64,000 nt of DNA from Rhopalosiphum padi (GCF_020882245.1 NC_083597.1:59002152-59066151); one strand, 5' to 3'; counted from the stretch's first letter, positions 42,201-56,722 are shown. Notes: generated by a model not told the origin, from the sequence alone. Numbers and translations are program-made.

Positions 42201-44514
42201 AGTATGTGATACTGTACATTTGGGAGCTTTTAAAATAATTGTTAATTATGGTTTTAAAATGTGATGAAATTTTTTGGTCGAATTTTTTTAAATAAATTGT
42301 AAATTATAAAAAATATCGTTTTAAAATCTAACTATATATTTGGAGAAGGAGAACATTTTGAAAAGTATGTATATTATATACTTGTATAGTTGTATCTATA
42401 TGAAACTAAGATAATTTGTTAGCGTGTGACATGAAAAGTACGTTATGAATTGATACTGCATGTAAGACACTTTAAACACAACAGCATAACCTCATAAACA
42501 TAACTAATAACATTAACATCATGACATATTTTAAATCTAAAATAAAAACGTTTGATGTTTTTTTTATTTAGTATAAATTGTTATTTAATATTAGTTAATA
42601 ATTATTATTTTACATTAAAACAGTATATGTATATCGTATATGTATATATAACCTAATTTAATTAGTTATTTTTTATTATCAAAATATTATAGTTTAGTGA
42701 GTAATGCCAATGTTATTTTGTTATAATTCTAGAATAAATAATCGTATTATACTTGAAATTTTCGCTAAATTTTTTTTTAAAATATATGTACTCTTTTTAA
42801 ATCGTAAAAAAACATATGAAAATTTCCATTGTTTTATCTTTTTTTTTTTGTATAAATTTTGACAAAAAAATTATTTGCTGAGTAAAAATAATTGAAGTTT
42901 AATACATAGGTAATCTCACAATATGTTTTCTAATAGACTATGTAAAAATATTTAGAATACATATTATTATACACAATTATTTTTATAATCATTTGAAGTT
43001 CAAATTTTTGTCATAAAATCAGTCAAAAACAAAAATTTGTAATTTTTGTAATTGAAAATATAAAAAATGTGCAATTTTAAAAATTTGTTTTTTATACTAA
43101 AACAAAAAAAAATTAAAAATATAGAAGTATGATATTTTTTTAGACATTTGATGTTCAAATCTGGGAAAGTACATTATTTTATTTAGGTAAACTATGAATA
43201 ATAATATTCATTATTTTGTTTTAATTAAAAAAAAATTATTCGTGGACTCTTTTACGTATATTATTAAATTTTATACATACAAAAATTAATTCAATTAACT
43301 GTATACTACTAATAGTAAAACGAATTACTAATAATTATGTATCTCGATCCGTTTAAATAAATAAATAAAATTTACATATTATTATGCATAATTACTTTAC
43401 CTAATAGCAATATCTAATAAAATTAACTATAATAAATTATGATTATGATAATATAGGCTAGTAGGCTTCAGAATAGATTTTTGATATAATAATTTTAAAG
43501 GCACTGTATTTTTTTTATCGTTATTATTATTATATTAGTTTGTACTGTTTGTAGATGAGAACTCGTTTGAAAACTGCCTGCACGACGGTTGTACACCAAA
43601 ATTGCCTATACAACACGCCGGCCAATGGAAATATATAATGCAGCACTTATTAGAAAATAATATTATAATTATTATTACAGAGCAAACAACAATAGATACA
43701 TTATTTTCTTAACACAAAACCTTGAACCATAATTTTTGATTATATGTGTACATTATGAATCTCAGATTTTCTTTAGTGTGAATGTTTGCAATGAAAATTA
43801 AGAACAAGTCTGCCGGCGTAATCAGTTTATTTTAATTACACCCACACTCGACTATATAAAATGTTCATACCCACGCCGATCTATCATACGTGCACACACA
43901 CACAAACACTACATTTTATACATATTATTTGTAACCTGTGATTTATTTTTGATATAAATCAACATTCTATCATGTACGTGTTGTGAATTATAATTAAGAA
44001 AGTACCAATTGTATGGTATATTTAGTTGCATGCGCTTGTCGCTTTTTCCCGACTTTTTTCAGAGTTCTCGCATTGGTGTATTATTGTATTATATTTTAGT
44101 TTCTAATTTCTAAATTTATTATTTGTTATTTTTACTATTCTTCTTTAAAATACGTGTGCATTGTGTCGCTATGTTCTTCATTGTTATTATATTCGTGGGT
44201 GTTGCACTTCATACTAATTTTCCCTATACTTATTATACTGGACCTTAATATTATGAATTTTTATTAGAGATCAGTAGTGCATGGCTAGTCGATCCACTAT
44301 CATATTTTTAAAAAGCTTTATTAATAATATTATGATCAACTCAGATTAAATATAATTTCAATTTAAGTTGTTAACATTATTAAAACTAATAACATTATTA
44401 TTAATCCCTATGTTGAGATAGAAGGGCTATTAATGATAATATTGTTTTATATTTTTTTTTTTTGTAAGTAATTATAAACTTATATATTCAATCTATTTTT
44501 ATAATATCATCCTT

Positions 44515-45150
44515 AGGGGTTTTATCAACTTCCACTAAATTTCCCCATCTATCCCAATCTAGAAAGTCCTCCAACCTTATAGACTTATCAATAGCTTTTA
44601 TACGTATTTTACTTCACTTATCCATCTATTCAACCACCATTTTCAATTAAATTTAAAAATAGAGTTAATTTAACTAAAACTTACTTGTATAATTTTAATC
44701 GATTTATCTGACACTTGTAAGCATGTTTTTGATATAGATAAAGAGTTAATATATATACGCATTTATTTGATAAATGTTTACATTTTACATATTGTATAAT
44801 TCTAATTTATTCTTTACATGGTTTTAATATATCTTGAGAAAAAAAAAAGGAAATAATATAGGAAAATAAATAAGATTCAAAAATATTATACATGATAGTT
44901 AATTTATATAATTTATACGAAATAATTATGAAGCTAAGCGTTTTATTCGTTAATAAGTATGCATTGTTGGCTGAGTTTGTTCTCTACAGACACTGTGTAT
45001 TCACCCCTAAATACTTAAAATATTCTACTTGATCAAACTCAAAATCACCAACTTTAAGGTTTGTCGTATCTTCTAGATATCAAAATATACCATATACTTA
45101 ATTATAGATTTCTTAACAGACGATTTTTTTACTGGTTCACATTAAATCTT
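44515..45150 (-). pseudogene. Decayed non-LTR retrotransposon reverse-transcriptase fragment
   Basis: Read on the - strand, the right part (about 45002-45120) gives KYMVYF, then LKVGDFEFDQVEYFKYLGVN. This is the 'KTKYM ... L.VG...FE.V..FKYLGV' signature found just downstream of the RT active site in insect non-LTR elements. Next comes RTNSANNAY (44959-44985), matching the usual 'RI.AANKAYF'. About 400 bp further, at 44531-44560, LEDFLDWDRWGNLVE resembles the 'DR.RW...V.EA' end of such ORFs, at the expected distance. Frameshifts, a stop and AT-rich sequence interrupt the frame. The catalytic YADD region and the endonuclease are not seen. Confidence 0.65.
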
Positions 45151-46974
45151 ATTAATAAATAAAATATTTATACTAACTACAACCGAGTGTAACTGAGTAT
45201 AATTATGTCAAAATAATAAATACTAATAATAAACTAATATGTGTATTCAATATAAAATCATAATTTTTATAAAAATAAAATATCAAAAAATTAAATAACC
45301 GTATATTTATCAAATAATCTAAAAAAATTTTAAAAGTATAAACTTTCTAAGAATGTATAATGTCAAAAGTTTATAAAAAAAAATATAGAAATTGATTTTC
45401 TTATAATATTGATTTAAATTATATTTAAACTTTTTTGAACCAACAAGAATATAAAAATGACGTCCATCATTGAATGAAGTTACAATTTACTTATTTTGAA
45501 AAAATAGAATTCATCTAAAACAAAATTCATATTTTACGTGGTTTTAAAGCAAAATTAGCTAAAACTTGATTTGATTAAATGTATATTTAGTTAAAGTTGT
45601 GTATTGGCGCATGTAAACATAAATTTAAATACAATTAAGTCTCTACAACTCGAATTTAAAGGTACCTATATAAAAACAAATGCAACTTATGCAGAAGAAA
45701 ATTGAGTTATCAAGGTTTACAATTTATCGAGTCTCAATTGTATAACATATATATTTCTTTTTTTTTAAATAAGAACTTTTCAGGAACAGAGTTGTTAAGT
45801 TGTATAACTACAATGGATTTTCAAAAAAAAACAATATGGTTATACTTTAAAAAGCAGACAAAAAAAAATAATAATTTAATTATTTCACTATATGAATAAA
45901 GATAATTTAAACTTTATTTTCGTATGATACTCTATATAGGTATACCTAGTATAAACGCTAAAAAACTTTTGTACTACACGTTAAACGTGTAATAAATAAA
46001 TTCACTTTAACACAGGTACTATATACTTTTATTTTCATAATATTTTGTATACATGTATTATGTATTTCAAAGTTGAGCGTTTTAAATACATTACAACGTT
46101 TTATATAATCTAACCTTCATTATTGTAATTGATTAAAATTAACAGAAAAATGATCATTTTAATTGTTTATCATGATTTAAAGTAGTCGATATTTTTCAAT
46201 CATTCGTATTTTAAATTTATTTTAACACTAACAACCATTAATAATTTAACTTTCGTGTAGTATCAAAACCATTTAAATAGTCTTTATTTAAATTACATTA
46301 TAACAAGATGAGATGTACGTATATTTAATTTAAATATAATATAATATAGTATATATTTTTATATTTATATTTATATTTACATATGTTAAATAAAGAATTA
46401 TGAATTGTGAATTTGTAGGACAATATAATAATCAGACTAGATGTAGACCAAATTAAGTACCATATTTTTAAATATAAAATATTACCGATACAGAGAAAAT
46501 TAACTTCAAATTCAGAGTTACATAAAAACATTTTAATAGAAAAAGCGTTGACGGACGGGCATTCACCTTATTCCGTTCGCCTCGGTGCATGTAGTGATGT
46601 ATAGTGAAATTAAATTTCGAAGCAATAATAAATGTTCATGTTGAAATCATGGTAGCTGAATTTTATTGAATTACATTCCATTACATTTTTAGAAACTTAA
46701 ATAAAAATACCACTCAATCTTGAACATTTTTATCATTTTTTTCTATTATATAAGGCGTATACAGAAATGTTTTGTTTTTAATTCTAGACAATTGTTTTAA
46801 TAAATTTAAACATTTAGAAAAAATCCTTAAAATAATATACAATAATAATTTTAATTTTTTTTTTTTAAATTGTGTGAAATAATGAATGCATGTTGCATGC
46901 CAGTAAGGTACAGCTTGTATAATAAATAGTAATATATCATATTAATTTAACATAAATGTGCTACACATAAATGG

Positions 46975-47358
46975 ATGTTCAAGGATCTTAAAATTATAAA
47001 ATATTCTTCGCTTACAGATATGCATTGGATTTTAACGGGATTACAGTGGACACAATATAACTATACAATACCTATACATATACGTTCGTCGCACAACTCG
47101 AAAAATTCGATCGATAACAACCTCTCACACCCTACCATCCAAAGACAAGTCATTCGAGTAAACTACTCACGACCGCTAGAACAAAGACTACATAATATTT
47201 TATTTTACAGTTTTTCACGTAAGGTATATTACAAACACATCATACGAATTGCACATATACAATTTTATGTTTCACTGTTCGACACATGGAATAAATATGA
47301 CCCCCACGTGAGCTTGCTCAGTGAGAACCATTATACAATGTATTATGTTATAAATTAA
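46975..47358 (+). CDS. Unrecognised 127-codon open frame (doubtful)
   Basis: The longest open frame in the window from ATG to stop (MFKDLKIIKYSS...). The stretch is somewhat less AT-rich than its flanks. The product has no signal peptide, membrane segment, cysteine pattern or motif that I recognise. No TATA-type promoter or convincing splice sites stand out. A frame of this length is only mildly surprising over 64 kb of both strands, so it may be chance or part of an old repeat. Confidence 0.12.
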   Translation: MFKDLKIIKYSSLTDMHWILTGLQWTQYNYTIPIHIRSSHNSKNSIDNNLSHPTIQRQVIRVNYSRPLEQRLHNILFYSFSRKVYYKHIIRIAHIQFYVSLFDTWNKYDPHVSLLSENHYTMYYVIN

Positions 47359-47703
47359 TATTTTGTAAATAAATAAATATAATAATAATATAATATAATA
47401 TATTAATTAAAATATTGACAGAAGATTATGCGGTAATGGAAATCACATTTGTTCATCAGTTTAAAACGGCATACGTATTATTGAATCATACATAATATAT
47501 ATATACATGCATATATATAATTAGTAAATATATTATACAAATAAAATAATGTAACGGATTTATATTATTGTTGTCAAATCATGGTTATTGTATAGTGGCA
47601 TTATGCTAATAAAATAATGTAGTATTTCATAGATGTATTTATTATAATTTATATGATGATGTATTAAAATGAGATTATAATAATAATTCGTAATGTAGCA
47701 CGT

Positions 47704-47704
47704 A

Positions 47705-47735
<31 letters not shown>
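47704..47735. repeat. (TA)n microsatellite
   Basis: About 15 TA units, one interruption near the left end. Confidence 0.9.
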
Positions 47736-48704
47736 TAATTCTATTTGCATATAAGTTAAATGAATTATAATATTTGTTTTAAGATAAATATATATAGCGT
47801 CATGCTATAAAAAATAATCAAAGTTGTACTGTCTGACCACCAATATAATAATAAACATAACAAATTAAAGTTTTGTGAATATTTCACTACAAATTCAGAA
47901 TTTTTAATAATCAAAAACCACCTTAATTAATTTACATTTTACGTTTGGGCTATTGACATTTTATTAAAATATGCCCTGTGTATATCAGGTTAACCTTTTT
48001 ATTAAAATTAGTATAACGTGCCATAGAAATAATAACATTAAGGTCTTTTATATTTTTATGTCATTCCTAAACATTCCATCATACAAGAAGATAATGTTTA
48101 TAAATTATTAATTAGAATATAAAAAAATAGCTGCATGTTCATGATACCGAGACGATGTTATATATATTATTATAATAAAATGAGTATATATTTAAAATAA
48201 TTTTGAATTTATTGAACATTAAAAAATATTATATTATATCATATTTTTAAAAAAAAATGTTTGTTTAGCACAGAAGTAGTTTACTGCTTTGAAAATAAAG
48301 TAAATTTTATCAGATAGCTACTTTAATAAATACTTTAGAAAAATGTAAGGTCTTATGTTTATATTTATTTAACATATTAAAAAAAAATAAAAAACTAATA
48401 AACATAATTGTTTTAGTTATACGATAATTGTTCACTTTAAACTTAAAAAAACTATAACTACAAAACAAATATTACTTTTTTCAATCATCAGAGAGTTATT
48501 CTTAATTTATAAATAATATTACATTGTAAAACGTATATATTTCTATTAGAAAATTGACTATCATCAAACTACAATATATATAAATTACTAATAAAAATTA
48601 AAAACCCAAAATCAATTTACTTTAGCTATGTTCAGTATCTAAAATAAATGTATAAAATTATTATTTTGTATTTAGTAAATTAGTCATATTAATTTAAAAA
48701 AAAA

Positions 48705-48726
48705 AACAACAACAACAACAACAACA
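48705..48726. repeat. (AAC)n microsatellite
   Basis: About seven AAC units following an A-rich run, a pattern often seen at the tail of old retroposed repeats. Confidence 0.85.
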
Positions 48727-50019
48727 CTTTAAACGTACCCTAAAATACGTTCGTATATATGTATGTATGTATTATTTATTCACATTAAAATAATTATTAT
48801 ATATCAATAAATAATACAAATTTTTCTAATCAATAAATAAAACAAATTAATTTAAACTTCAAAATGTATCGTTTAAAAATATTATATTTATTTATCTGTT
48901 TATAAATACATAATAATTTTATAATAATATTACATATATACAATTATATAATATAATATATAGATTAATATTATCTACACTTGTTTATAATACTGAAGAC
49001 TGTACGGTAAACAGTGAGATATTTTTGATATTGAAACACCCTCCCCTTCATAATATTTAATATAATATATGCATTACATTTCTACAAATTCGTATATATT
49101 ATTATATGGTATTATTTCATATTTGATATTATCATCATAAAGATTAATGACTGTAATATAAATGTGGTAAAGCCACCCACGATACCTATATATTTCAGTA
49201 TACAATAATAAAAATACACCCTTAACATTAACAAAATTGGCACCGGTATAATAAAATCATTTAAAAATTCAATAAAAATCTATCAATTGTTGATCAATGA
49301 ATTTGCTTATTATTAACTGAATTTTTTTTTTTCAAAAATAAATTGAAAAATTGGTGAATAAAGAAATTAATAAACAAACATAAAATATTTGTCACATGTA
49401 TTGATTCAAAAAAATAACAAACTAACAAAAAAATATATTAATTATCAAAAATTAGGTTTTTATAAGTTTATTATAATTCACTGATATTTTGATTAAATTA
49501 ATTAAAATCGTGTTAAATTAAGCAGTTACTACTAACTACCTATTTTAAATTTATTAAATTCCGCACGATGCTTGATTAATTTAATATATAACTCAATTTA
49601 TTACTTAATTATTTGTATAAATATAGTAAAATAATTATTGTTGTAACTTATTATTTTTATAATTAATTCAAGTAAAATTATATTTAATTAAACAATTAGA
49701 GTTTTTTTAAATTAACAATAAATTTATCAAATCATAAAACAATTTTATAGAGTTATAATAATAATGTATGTATACATGCAAGTTCACAAATTTAAAAACT
49801 ATTGAATAATAACAAACTCTATATATATATTATTATACGGGAAATAGTTTATATAAATTATTTGTATGTTTCTGATAAAAATGAAAATAAAAATAAAATT
49901 GTATTACTACATAATAGGAAAATAAATAAAATCAGAAAACTCATTCTACTTTATAGTAAGTGTAGAGTATACGTCATTGAGTCGCTGTAATTAATGACGT
50001 ATTCAATCTCAATCTGATC

Positions 50020-50907
50020 CAGAGCTTGAATTCGATTTTAAATATCGTTAAAGTTTTTTCAAAAAATCAAAAGATATATCAAAATCGAAAATGTGTGCTA
50101 ATAATATTCAAACTGTAGGTATATTAAAATAATAACTGTTTTATAGACAGATTGACTTGAATTAAAAAATAGTCACAGGTATTATAATATAAGATATACA
50201 TTTAATAATAATCATTAGTACCAAATTAATAAGTTATAACTGTTATAATTTATAACTTATATTAAGTAATGACAAAAATAATAACTAATAGGTACATTTG
50301 TAATTCGTATTTTTAGAATAGCTATACTGATTAATATCCTAATAAACAATCCGTTCGTTCGATTAGCAATCGTTTGCGTAAATGTCTTTACACACGATTA
50401 AAATGCTTGGAAAAAAATTGTTTCAATATTGTTCTCGATATTTTATTAGTTATTACGTATATAGAAATTGTATATCATACTGTAAGGTAAGTAATACTTT
50501 TATAGGGTGTATCACTAATTTCTGACATCTTTACATTGATAATTGGAATTGTAAATAACAAATGTAGTACACCTAACATTCTGTATATGTATACCTAATA
50601 TATATAAAAATGTCCTTCAATTTGTAAATCATATTATAAAAATAATACTTCCGCATTATAACATATTTTATATGTAAAATGTTCAATAAAAATAAAAATT
50701 GTTTAAATATCTTCAGCAATATGTCATTAACTGTCATTAACTTAGTTTTAAAAAAATGAAAATAACACAGCAATATCGGAATGAATCAAAAATGTTATGT
50801 TGTTTTAAAGATTTAAATTTTAAATAAAATCGAAAAAATGAAAAATTATTTATATAATTTAAATCAAAATCAAAAATCGAAAAGTCTTATTTCGATTTCA
50901 AGCAATA
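50020..50907. mobile_element. Possible degraded hAT-like element
   Basis: The left end reads CAGAGCTTGAATTCGATTTTA. The right end, reversed, reads CTATTGCTTGAAATCGAAAT. The shared GCTTGAA..TCGA core and repeated 'aaaatcgaaaa' words inside both ends suggest terminal inverted repeats. No target duplication and no transposase frame are visible, so this is weak. Confidence 0.28.
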
Positions 50908-52363
50908 GATAAATGGGTAATTGCATACGATAAACGATTTTGAGCGAAGATGGTCTGTCAATTTATGTACATCCAAGCATATTTTATAATATATTCATAC
51001 TATTATAAATAATAAAGTAGGTTGAATTAATTTTTGCTGAAAACTTTTCATTTAATTTATTATTAATTATTATATTACCATATATTTATACCGTGTATTT
51101 AACCTTGAGTAGACACTGACTTATTGTAGAGCGATGTGAATAGGTTCATACTACAAGTAGACAAAAGCTTAAGATTAATTTAAATATTTTGTAAATTACA
51201 TTTTGTATAATAAAATATAATAGTAAAAATAAAACTGACAAGTCCTCGCAAATAAGACTTTTCGAATCACAACAAAAAAACTAAAATCGTTATTTTTCCT
51301 TAATATCTAATATTGTCGAAATATGTACTTAAAATTCCATAAAAAAAATTGACGCCAATCGAATAATTAAGAGAAAACTATAATTTTTCATAATATAATG
51401 CTAATGTAAGTATTTAAAGCTGATAATGAATACAATGTATAATAATAATACCAGCTTATTCCTATAATTTCAACATTAATTTAATATTTCATATAGTCGT
51501 AAAGCATTCATCCAGCTAGGTATTCAACCGGTGTCAATTTAATTTAAATTTTTTATCCTAAAAAGATAGAAGTACTGGTGCCAAAGGATTTATATATCCA
51601 CCCTAAAGTACACACAAGGGTACAAAAAATGAACTATTTCATAATATTATAAATTTTAAAGTATTTTACTTATCTTACTTTTTCTATTACATTATTATCA
51701 TAACTATTTTTAGTTATGGACTAGTTTGTTTTTTAACCTCCTGGAATTAATTAGGGAATAATTATTATACTTACATATTATATTATGTATTTTTGAAGAC
51801 AATTTAACCAACTAAGAAAATTAAATAAATTTATACATATAAAATTAAATTCAAAAATCATTAAGTATTTTCCTAATTAGATATATGAATATTTAAATAT
51901 TAATAAAAAAACAAATATAAATTTTAAGTTATAAACATAATTGAAATACAAATAATTAAAAAACAAAACCTAATGGTAACATCATGTTACAAGTTTAGTA
52001 GGTACATTTTCACAACACACAGCTGTATATTTCATATATCTATTTATTTTAAAAGGAAAACATAATAATAACATTGTAGCCATACACATTTGTTTTTTTA
52101 AATATTTTATTTGTTAGCATGATACTATTGTTTATTTATTATTTTTTAGATAATAATTTATAACTATTGACAATTTATTTCAAAAGTAAAATTTTAAGTT
52201 TCAAAATATCTCTATGATGAATAATATTGTGCATAATTTGATATATATTATTAATTTACACCACATTTGTTACCAATGATAAATCAACCCATTCCAAAAA
52301 CATTTTTGAGATCAGTTATTTACATGTATTTTTTTGATTTGATTAAAATGTTTTCTCGGTTAC

Positions 52364-52500
52364 CTATGTGTGATGCCTCGAGTTCCTGTAGGGACTGGAA
52401 ATGTTTTTACCATTTGGTGGCCAATAACATTGTGATAAGTAATATGAATTGGTCAGTAGGTAAATTGATTTATGGCCATTTTTGTCTGTAGAAGAATCTG
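52364..52500 (-). pseudogene. Possible fragment of a multicopy protein family
   Basis: The - strand reads about 44 codons open to a stop at 52364-52366, including SIYLLTNSYYLSQCYWPPNGKN. A CYWPP stretch after a hydrophobic segment resembles a family of repeated uncharacterised insect proteins with a 'W....CYWPP' pattern. That recollection is loose. No start or neighbouring exon is seen. Confidence 0.15.
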
Positions 52501-53684
52501 CATGTATATAATGCCAAAATGCGTTAAATTTACTTACCTGTTCGATGTTCCCACTTTCTAAACAAACTTTAACGAGGCAAATTAAGTATTATCCTTTGAC
52601 TGATAGTTTATTTTCTAAATCGATCAACTCGTTTGAGAAATAATATATGAACATTGAACTCTCATGCGCTTCTGTTCACCTTTGCTACACTATTGTATAA
52701 ACATTGTATAAATTGTTATTTTGACGCTACATACATAATTAATGGTCTTTGAAAGACATTTTATAAAAAAAAACAAATCTATTTTTAGCGATATGTAATT
52801 TCATAAAACACTGACATTCAAAGTTGTTTTTTTTTTATCTAATCAAGAAATGTGTATAATTTAATAACATCAGTAACCGGTTGAACAAATTAAATATTTG
52901 TACAAAAATTGAAAAAATATAATATAATCTATAATAATAATAAATAGTTATATTTATCTAACACACAATAACGTATCAAAAATAAAAATTACACATAATA
53001 TTATATTATACATATCATTATGAATATAATATTATTTTATTATTTTTACAAGTTACCTTATTTCTATTTAAATTCTTCACATAATTGATACGTATATATT
53101 ATAACGCGTATTAACGTATATTATTTGCATATATCTAATTTCACAATGAGCAAAATTGTCCAATATCCTATATTTTTGATGGGTAAAATGTGCCCTAAAG
53201 GGATTTGTCCGGATATCCTTTCCGTGCATATATTATAATGTACATACAAAACGTAGTAGGTATAAACTATTTTAATATAATGAAGACGTATTAATAATAG
53301 TGTAACGTTTATTACATCCACAATCCACATTATTGTATATTATTACAATATTGCAATCCACATGAATTTAAATGTTTTGCACTGAAATTTTAAATTGGAT
53401 ATAAGTTTTACAAATGCGATTAATAAAAAATCTATCCAACGGAAATTTACCGAATACCGTTTGTCGATCGTACGAGCTACGAATATAATATATGTATTGG
53501 CATCTGCCGATGGTATTATGTAGGCAATTCTCATCCGGAGTTCTATCTCAGAAACATAAGTGTAGTCTCGTAGGAACGAATAGAAAACAAAGAATAACAT
53601 GTAGTTAAAAGGATCGTGAATTGCTTCGATTATCTGCATAATAATTATATCGAAAAAAATGTAATAATCTTTATGGCTGTAGTC

Positions 53685-54025
53685 AATTTGCACCAAAATT
53701 TACCCAAAATATATACAACATGTATAATTTGCACCATCCTAAGGTAGTAATAAATAGGAATTTTAATTTGCATCAAAATTAAAATCGATTATTTTTTCGA
53801 TAGTATCTTGATAGTACTAACTTACAAGTTTCTATATCATAATATAAATTTAGCTTAGTTTTTATTTATAAAATAGCTGAGCTTATACACGTATTGTTGT
53901 AAGTTTATATAAAATCGTATAATAATTACGAATATAAAAAAAGTCATTCGTGTCCATCTAGTCTTGACGTTAACGAGGATATTGAGGAATAATCGAACAA
54001 ATAAATAATCATCTTGGTGCAAATT
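53685..54025. repeat. Cluster of an AATTTGCACCA motif
   Basis: The 11-mer AATTTGCACCA occurs at 53685-53695 and 53726-53736. A one-mismatch copy (AATTTGCATCA) lies at 53765-53775, and an exact inverted copy at 54015-54025. The first three are spaced 41 and 39 bp apart. An 11-mer with four G/C bases should be rare in DNA this AT-rich, so the cluster is unlikely to be chance. It may be binding sites or a decayed tandem repeat. Confidence 0.45.
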
Positions 54026-54949
54026 ACAAACTCTCATTTTTATCACACATTGGCAATAAAGTATGAAGTATACAATTTGTATTTTTAGATCTTCGTTAAA
54101 TATATTAATACTTATTTCTAACAAATAGGTTTTAATAAGCGGGACTTCAACCTGTAATTATGTTATTTACCTCAAATGAATACATTTTTTTTATTATTAT
54201 TTTTTTTTTTTAATAAATGACTATTTACTTAACCTATTGAATATAAACGTAGGTATCTAAACATCGTCACGTTTCATGTCCCAATTTAAGAGTTTTAATT
54301 AAACAATATTTGCATTTATTATTTATTAAACGCCTTTTCACGTTGTTGCTATAAGTATTTTTTATCTACTTCCAACCCAAACTTATTTAATAAGTACTTT
54401 AGAATAGAAGAACATTTCATGAAAACTGAAATGTTCAAACTGAACCTAGTTATAATAATAAACATGAACAATGTACTTTGTATAATAAAATATATTGAAT
54501 ATTAAAGTATTCAAAATTTAAGGCTAAATGTATAGCCTAATTAAAAAAAAAATTTAATCACACTCATTTTAACTGTCATACTTATCTACCTGACTAAGTC
54601 GGTCAAAAGAGTCATTGCAATTTACATTAAGATAAGATTTATGACCTACAATTTTATCTAAACGTGCTAAAACATTCTACTTATATAAAAACACAAAAGC
54701 ACGGATTAAATAAAATAGTATGTTTAAAGGGAGACATATTGCACTTTTATTAGAGGCCTCATGCTAATACAAAAAGTTTTTTTAGAACCAAATAATAAAT
54801 TACAGTTATTTAAAAAATTACATATAAACAAATAATATACCCAAATATTTGTATTCTTTGAATACTTAATACTACACAGTTTAAGTATACATTTTTTTAT
54901 TTTTTTTTTTACATTTTTGAAAGTTAAATATTAAAAAAGTAGGCAAGTG

Positions 54950-55080
54950 GATACCGCTCTACATTAAGTAGGTAACCATTGGATCACTGTTAATGGATGT
55001 GTTTAATTTGAATTCAATAATATACTATTGTACACGAAAAACAGTTCTGAGCAGAGAGCGGAGACTGACAGATCACTACC
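54950..55080 (+). repeat. Unnamed dispersed repeat, copy B
   Basis: Second copy of the repeat at 27700-27835, same orientation and same order of words (aatggatgtg, an AT-rich spacer, a variant of 'cgaaaa.c', ttctgagca, a purine-rich end). It is preceded by a T-rich stretch around 54893-54912. Confidence 0.5.
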
Positions 55081-56722
55081 TATATAATTTAATATATTTA
55101 ATTTTCGATGTTATAAAAGTAATTTATTTTACTACCTAATTAGTATGCTGTATTACGTTGGAATTATTTAATTTTTTGTGAAAATATTACATTCATAGTT
55201 AATATTAATATTTAATTATTATAATAATATTATATATTTATTTAAATTATTTATTGTTATTAACTTTTGAGATAATATCACATAACCGAAAATAGAGTGA
55301 ATAGGTTCATGACAAAAAAAATATTATCTATAAATTAATCTATTTATTTAAATAAATTAAATGTATATGCATACAGTAAAATATTCATAAATTCATAATA
55401 TTATATGTCCCAACGTCTAACGTTTTAAAATTATAACAAACTAACTGACATCGTTATTCATCGTTTAAATATGTAATTTTGACTAAATTATAAATTCAAA
55501 TGTCTACAAATAAATTATACATATGTATTTTTAAAATGCTGTGGTTACAATATAAATTACTTATGTAGTTATGTAGGTATACCTTGAAATTATAGTTAAA
55601 ATCCTATATATTTTTGAATTAAAAAGAAAATATTTAAAATCGTTTAAGGAGAAAAGGTTATTTTATGGATATTCATTCAATTTCGTATGAATTTGAACTA
55701 CAAACGTTCATAAAAATTAATGTTTACTTCCGGTAAAACATTTTTTAATTGATAAATGAACTTATGAGGAACTTTGTATTACATTTACAACCATTTTTAC
55801 CTTACGAAAACATTTATAAAAAAAAACTTTAACATGTTAACTTTCTATATTATGTATATAGGTCAAAAAAATATAAATATTTATTTTTAAAATAATATGA
55901 TACAATGTATGTAGAAAATGTCAACAAACATATTTAATATACATTTCAAGTATTTACGACTATTTGTTTTTGAGTTCCAGCAAAATTAATTTTACGATAA
56001 TAATTGGTTTTAATCAATATACCTATTCTTTCTTAATTATTTGTTGTTTTTTGTCCAATCACTTTAAAAATTACAATGCATTTTAATGTTGATCGCTCTT
56101 TAGTACAAAATTAGAACTAATTTTCCATCAGAAATCACTCTTAAAGTTCGATATTTATGTATTCTCGACTACTTATCTCATTATCTGCTTATATATATTA
56201 TATTATATACACACATACAAAAACACAAGTTAATGTAAAATCAATACATAAAAAAAAATTGTTAGACAGCAATATTTTATATGTTTAATATCTATAGTGT
56301 TTTAGAATTGATATAAATAATAAAATGAGGATTTAAGGGGTACTGCCCTTATAACTGTTTATAATGTTGGCTTTGAATTCCATATAACCATATAATACTG
56401 TATATATAGACCATATATAGACTATTAATCTATGCAATTTTTTTGATAAACCAATAATTTAGTGCTTTTGCAGAAAAAAAAATAATTTCTAGGAGATAAT
56501 TAAAATAACGATTGAATAACGTTATTGCTCAAAACATAACAAAATACCGAACTTAAAAAAACATTAAATTATTACAATACTTTTATGAATTAATATTTTA
56601 ATTTAATAATTAATAGACCAATATTTTAGAATTTAGAATTTTGATAATAATTGGTACTTGGTATAAATATATTATATAATTATAGTAGATGATAATTTTT
56701 TATGGGTATATTTTCATTACTT

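Larger units (their letters stand above)
33688..44514. other. AT-rich gene desert
   Basis: No supported gene. Short frames at 35382-35606, 37712-37860 and 38136-38321 (+ strand) and 36393-36587 (- strand) have no recognisable domain. It also holds a 22-T run at 36250-36271, a poly-A run near 37449, a GC-rich hairpin at 34518, and a GC-richer block at 43550-43640. Confidence 0.55.
45151..56722. other. Repeat-rich gene desert
   Basis: No supported gene. It contains microsatellites, a weak hAT-like element, a cluster of an 11-base motif, a second copy of the 27700 repeat, and two unrecognised frames on the - strand (53343-53696 and 53855-54124), rich in aromatic and aliphatic residues. These frames may be chance. 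Confidence 0.55.

Noticed and set aside
53343..54124. Two - strand frames (117 and 89 codons) as a split membrane receptor
   Set aside because: They are hydrophobic as any AT-rich frame is. I see no topology or signature motif of a chemoreceptor, and no splice sites that join them sensibly.
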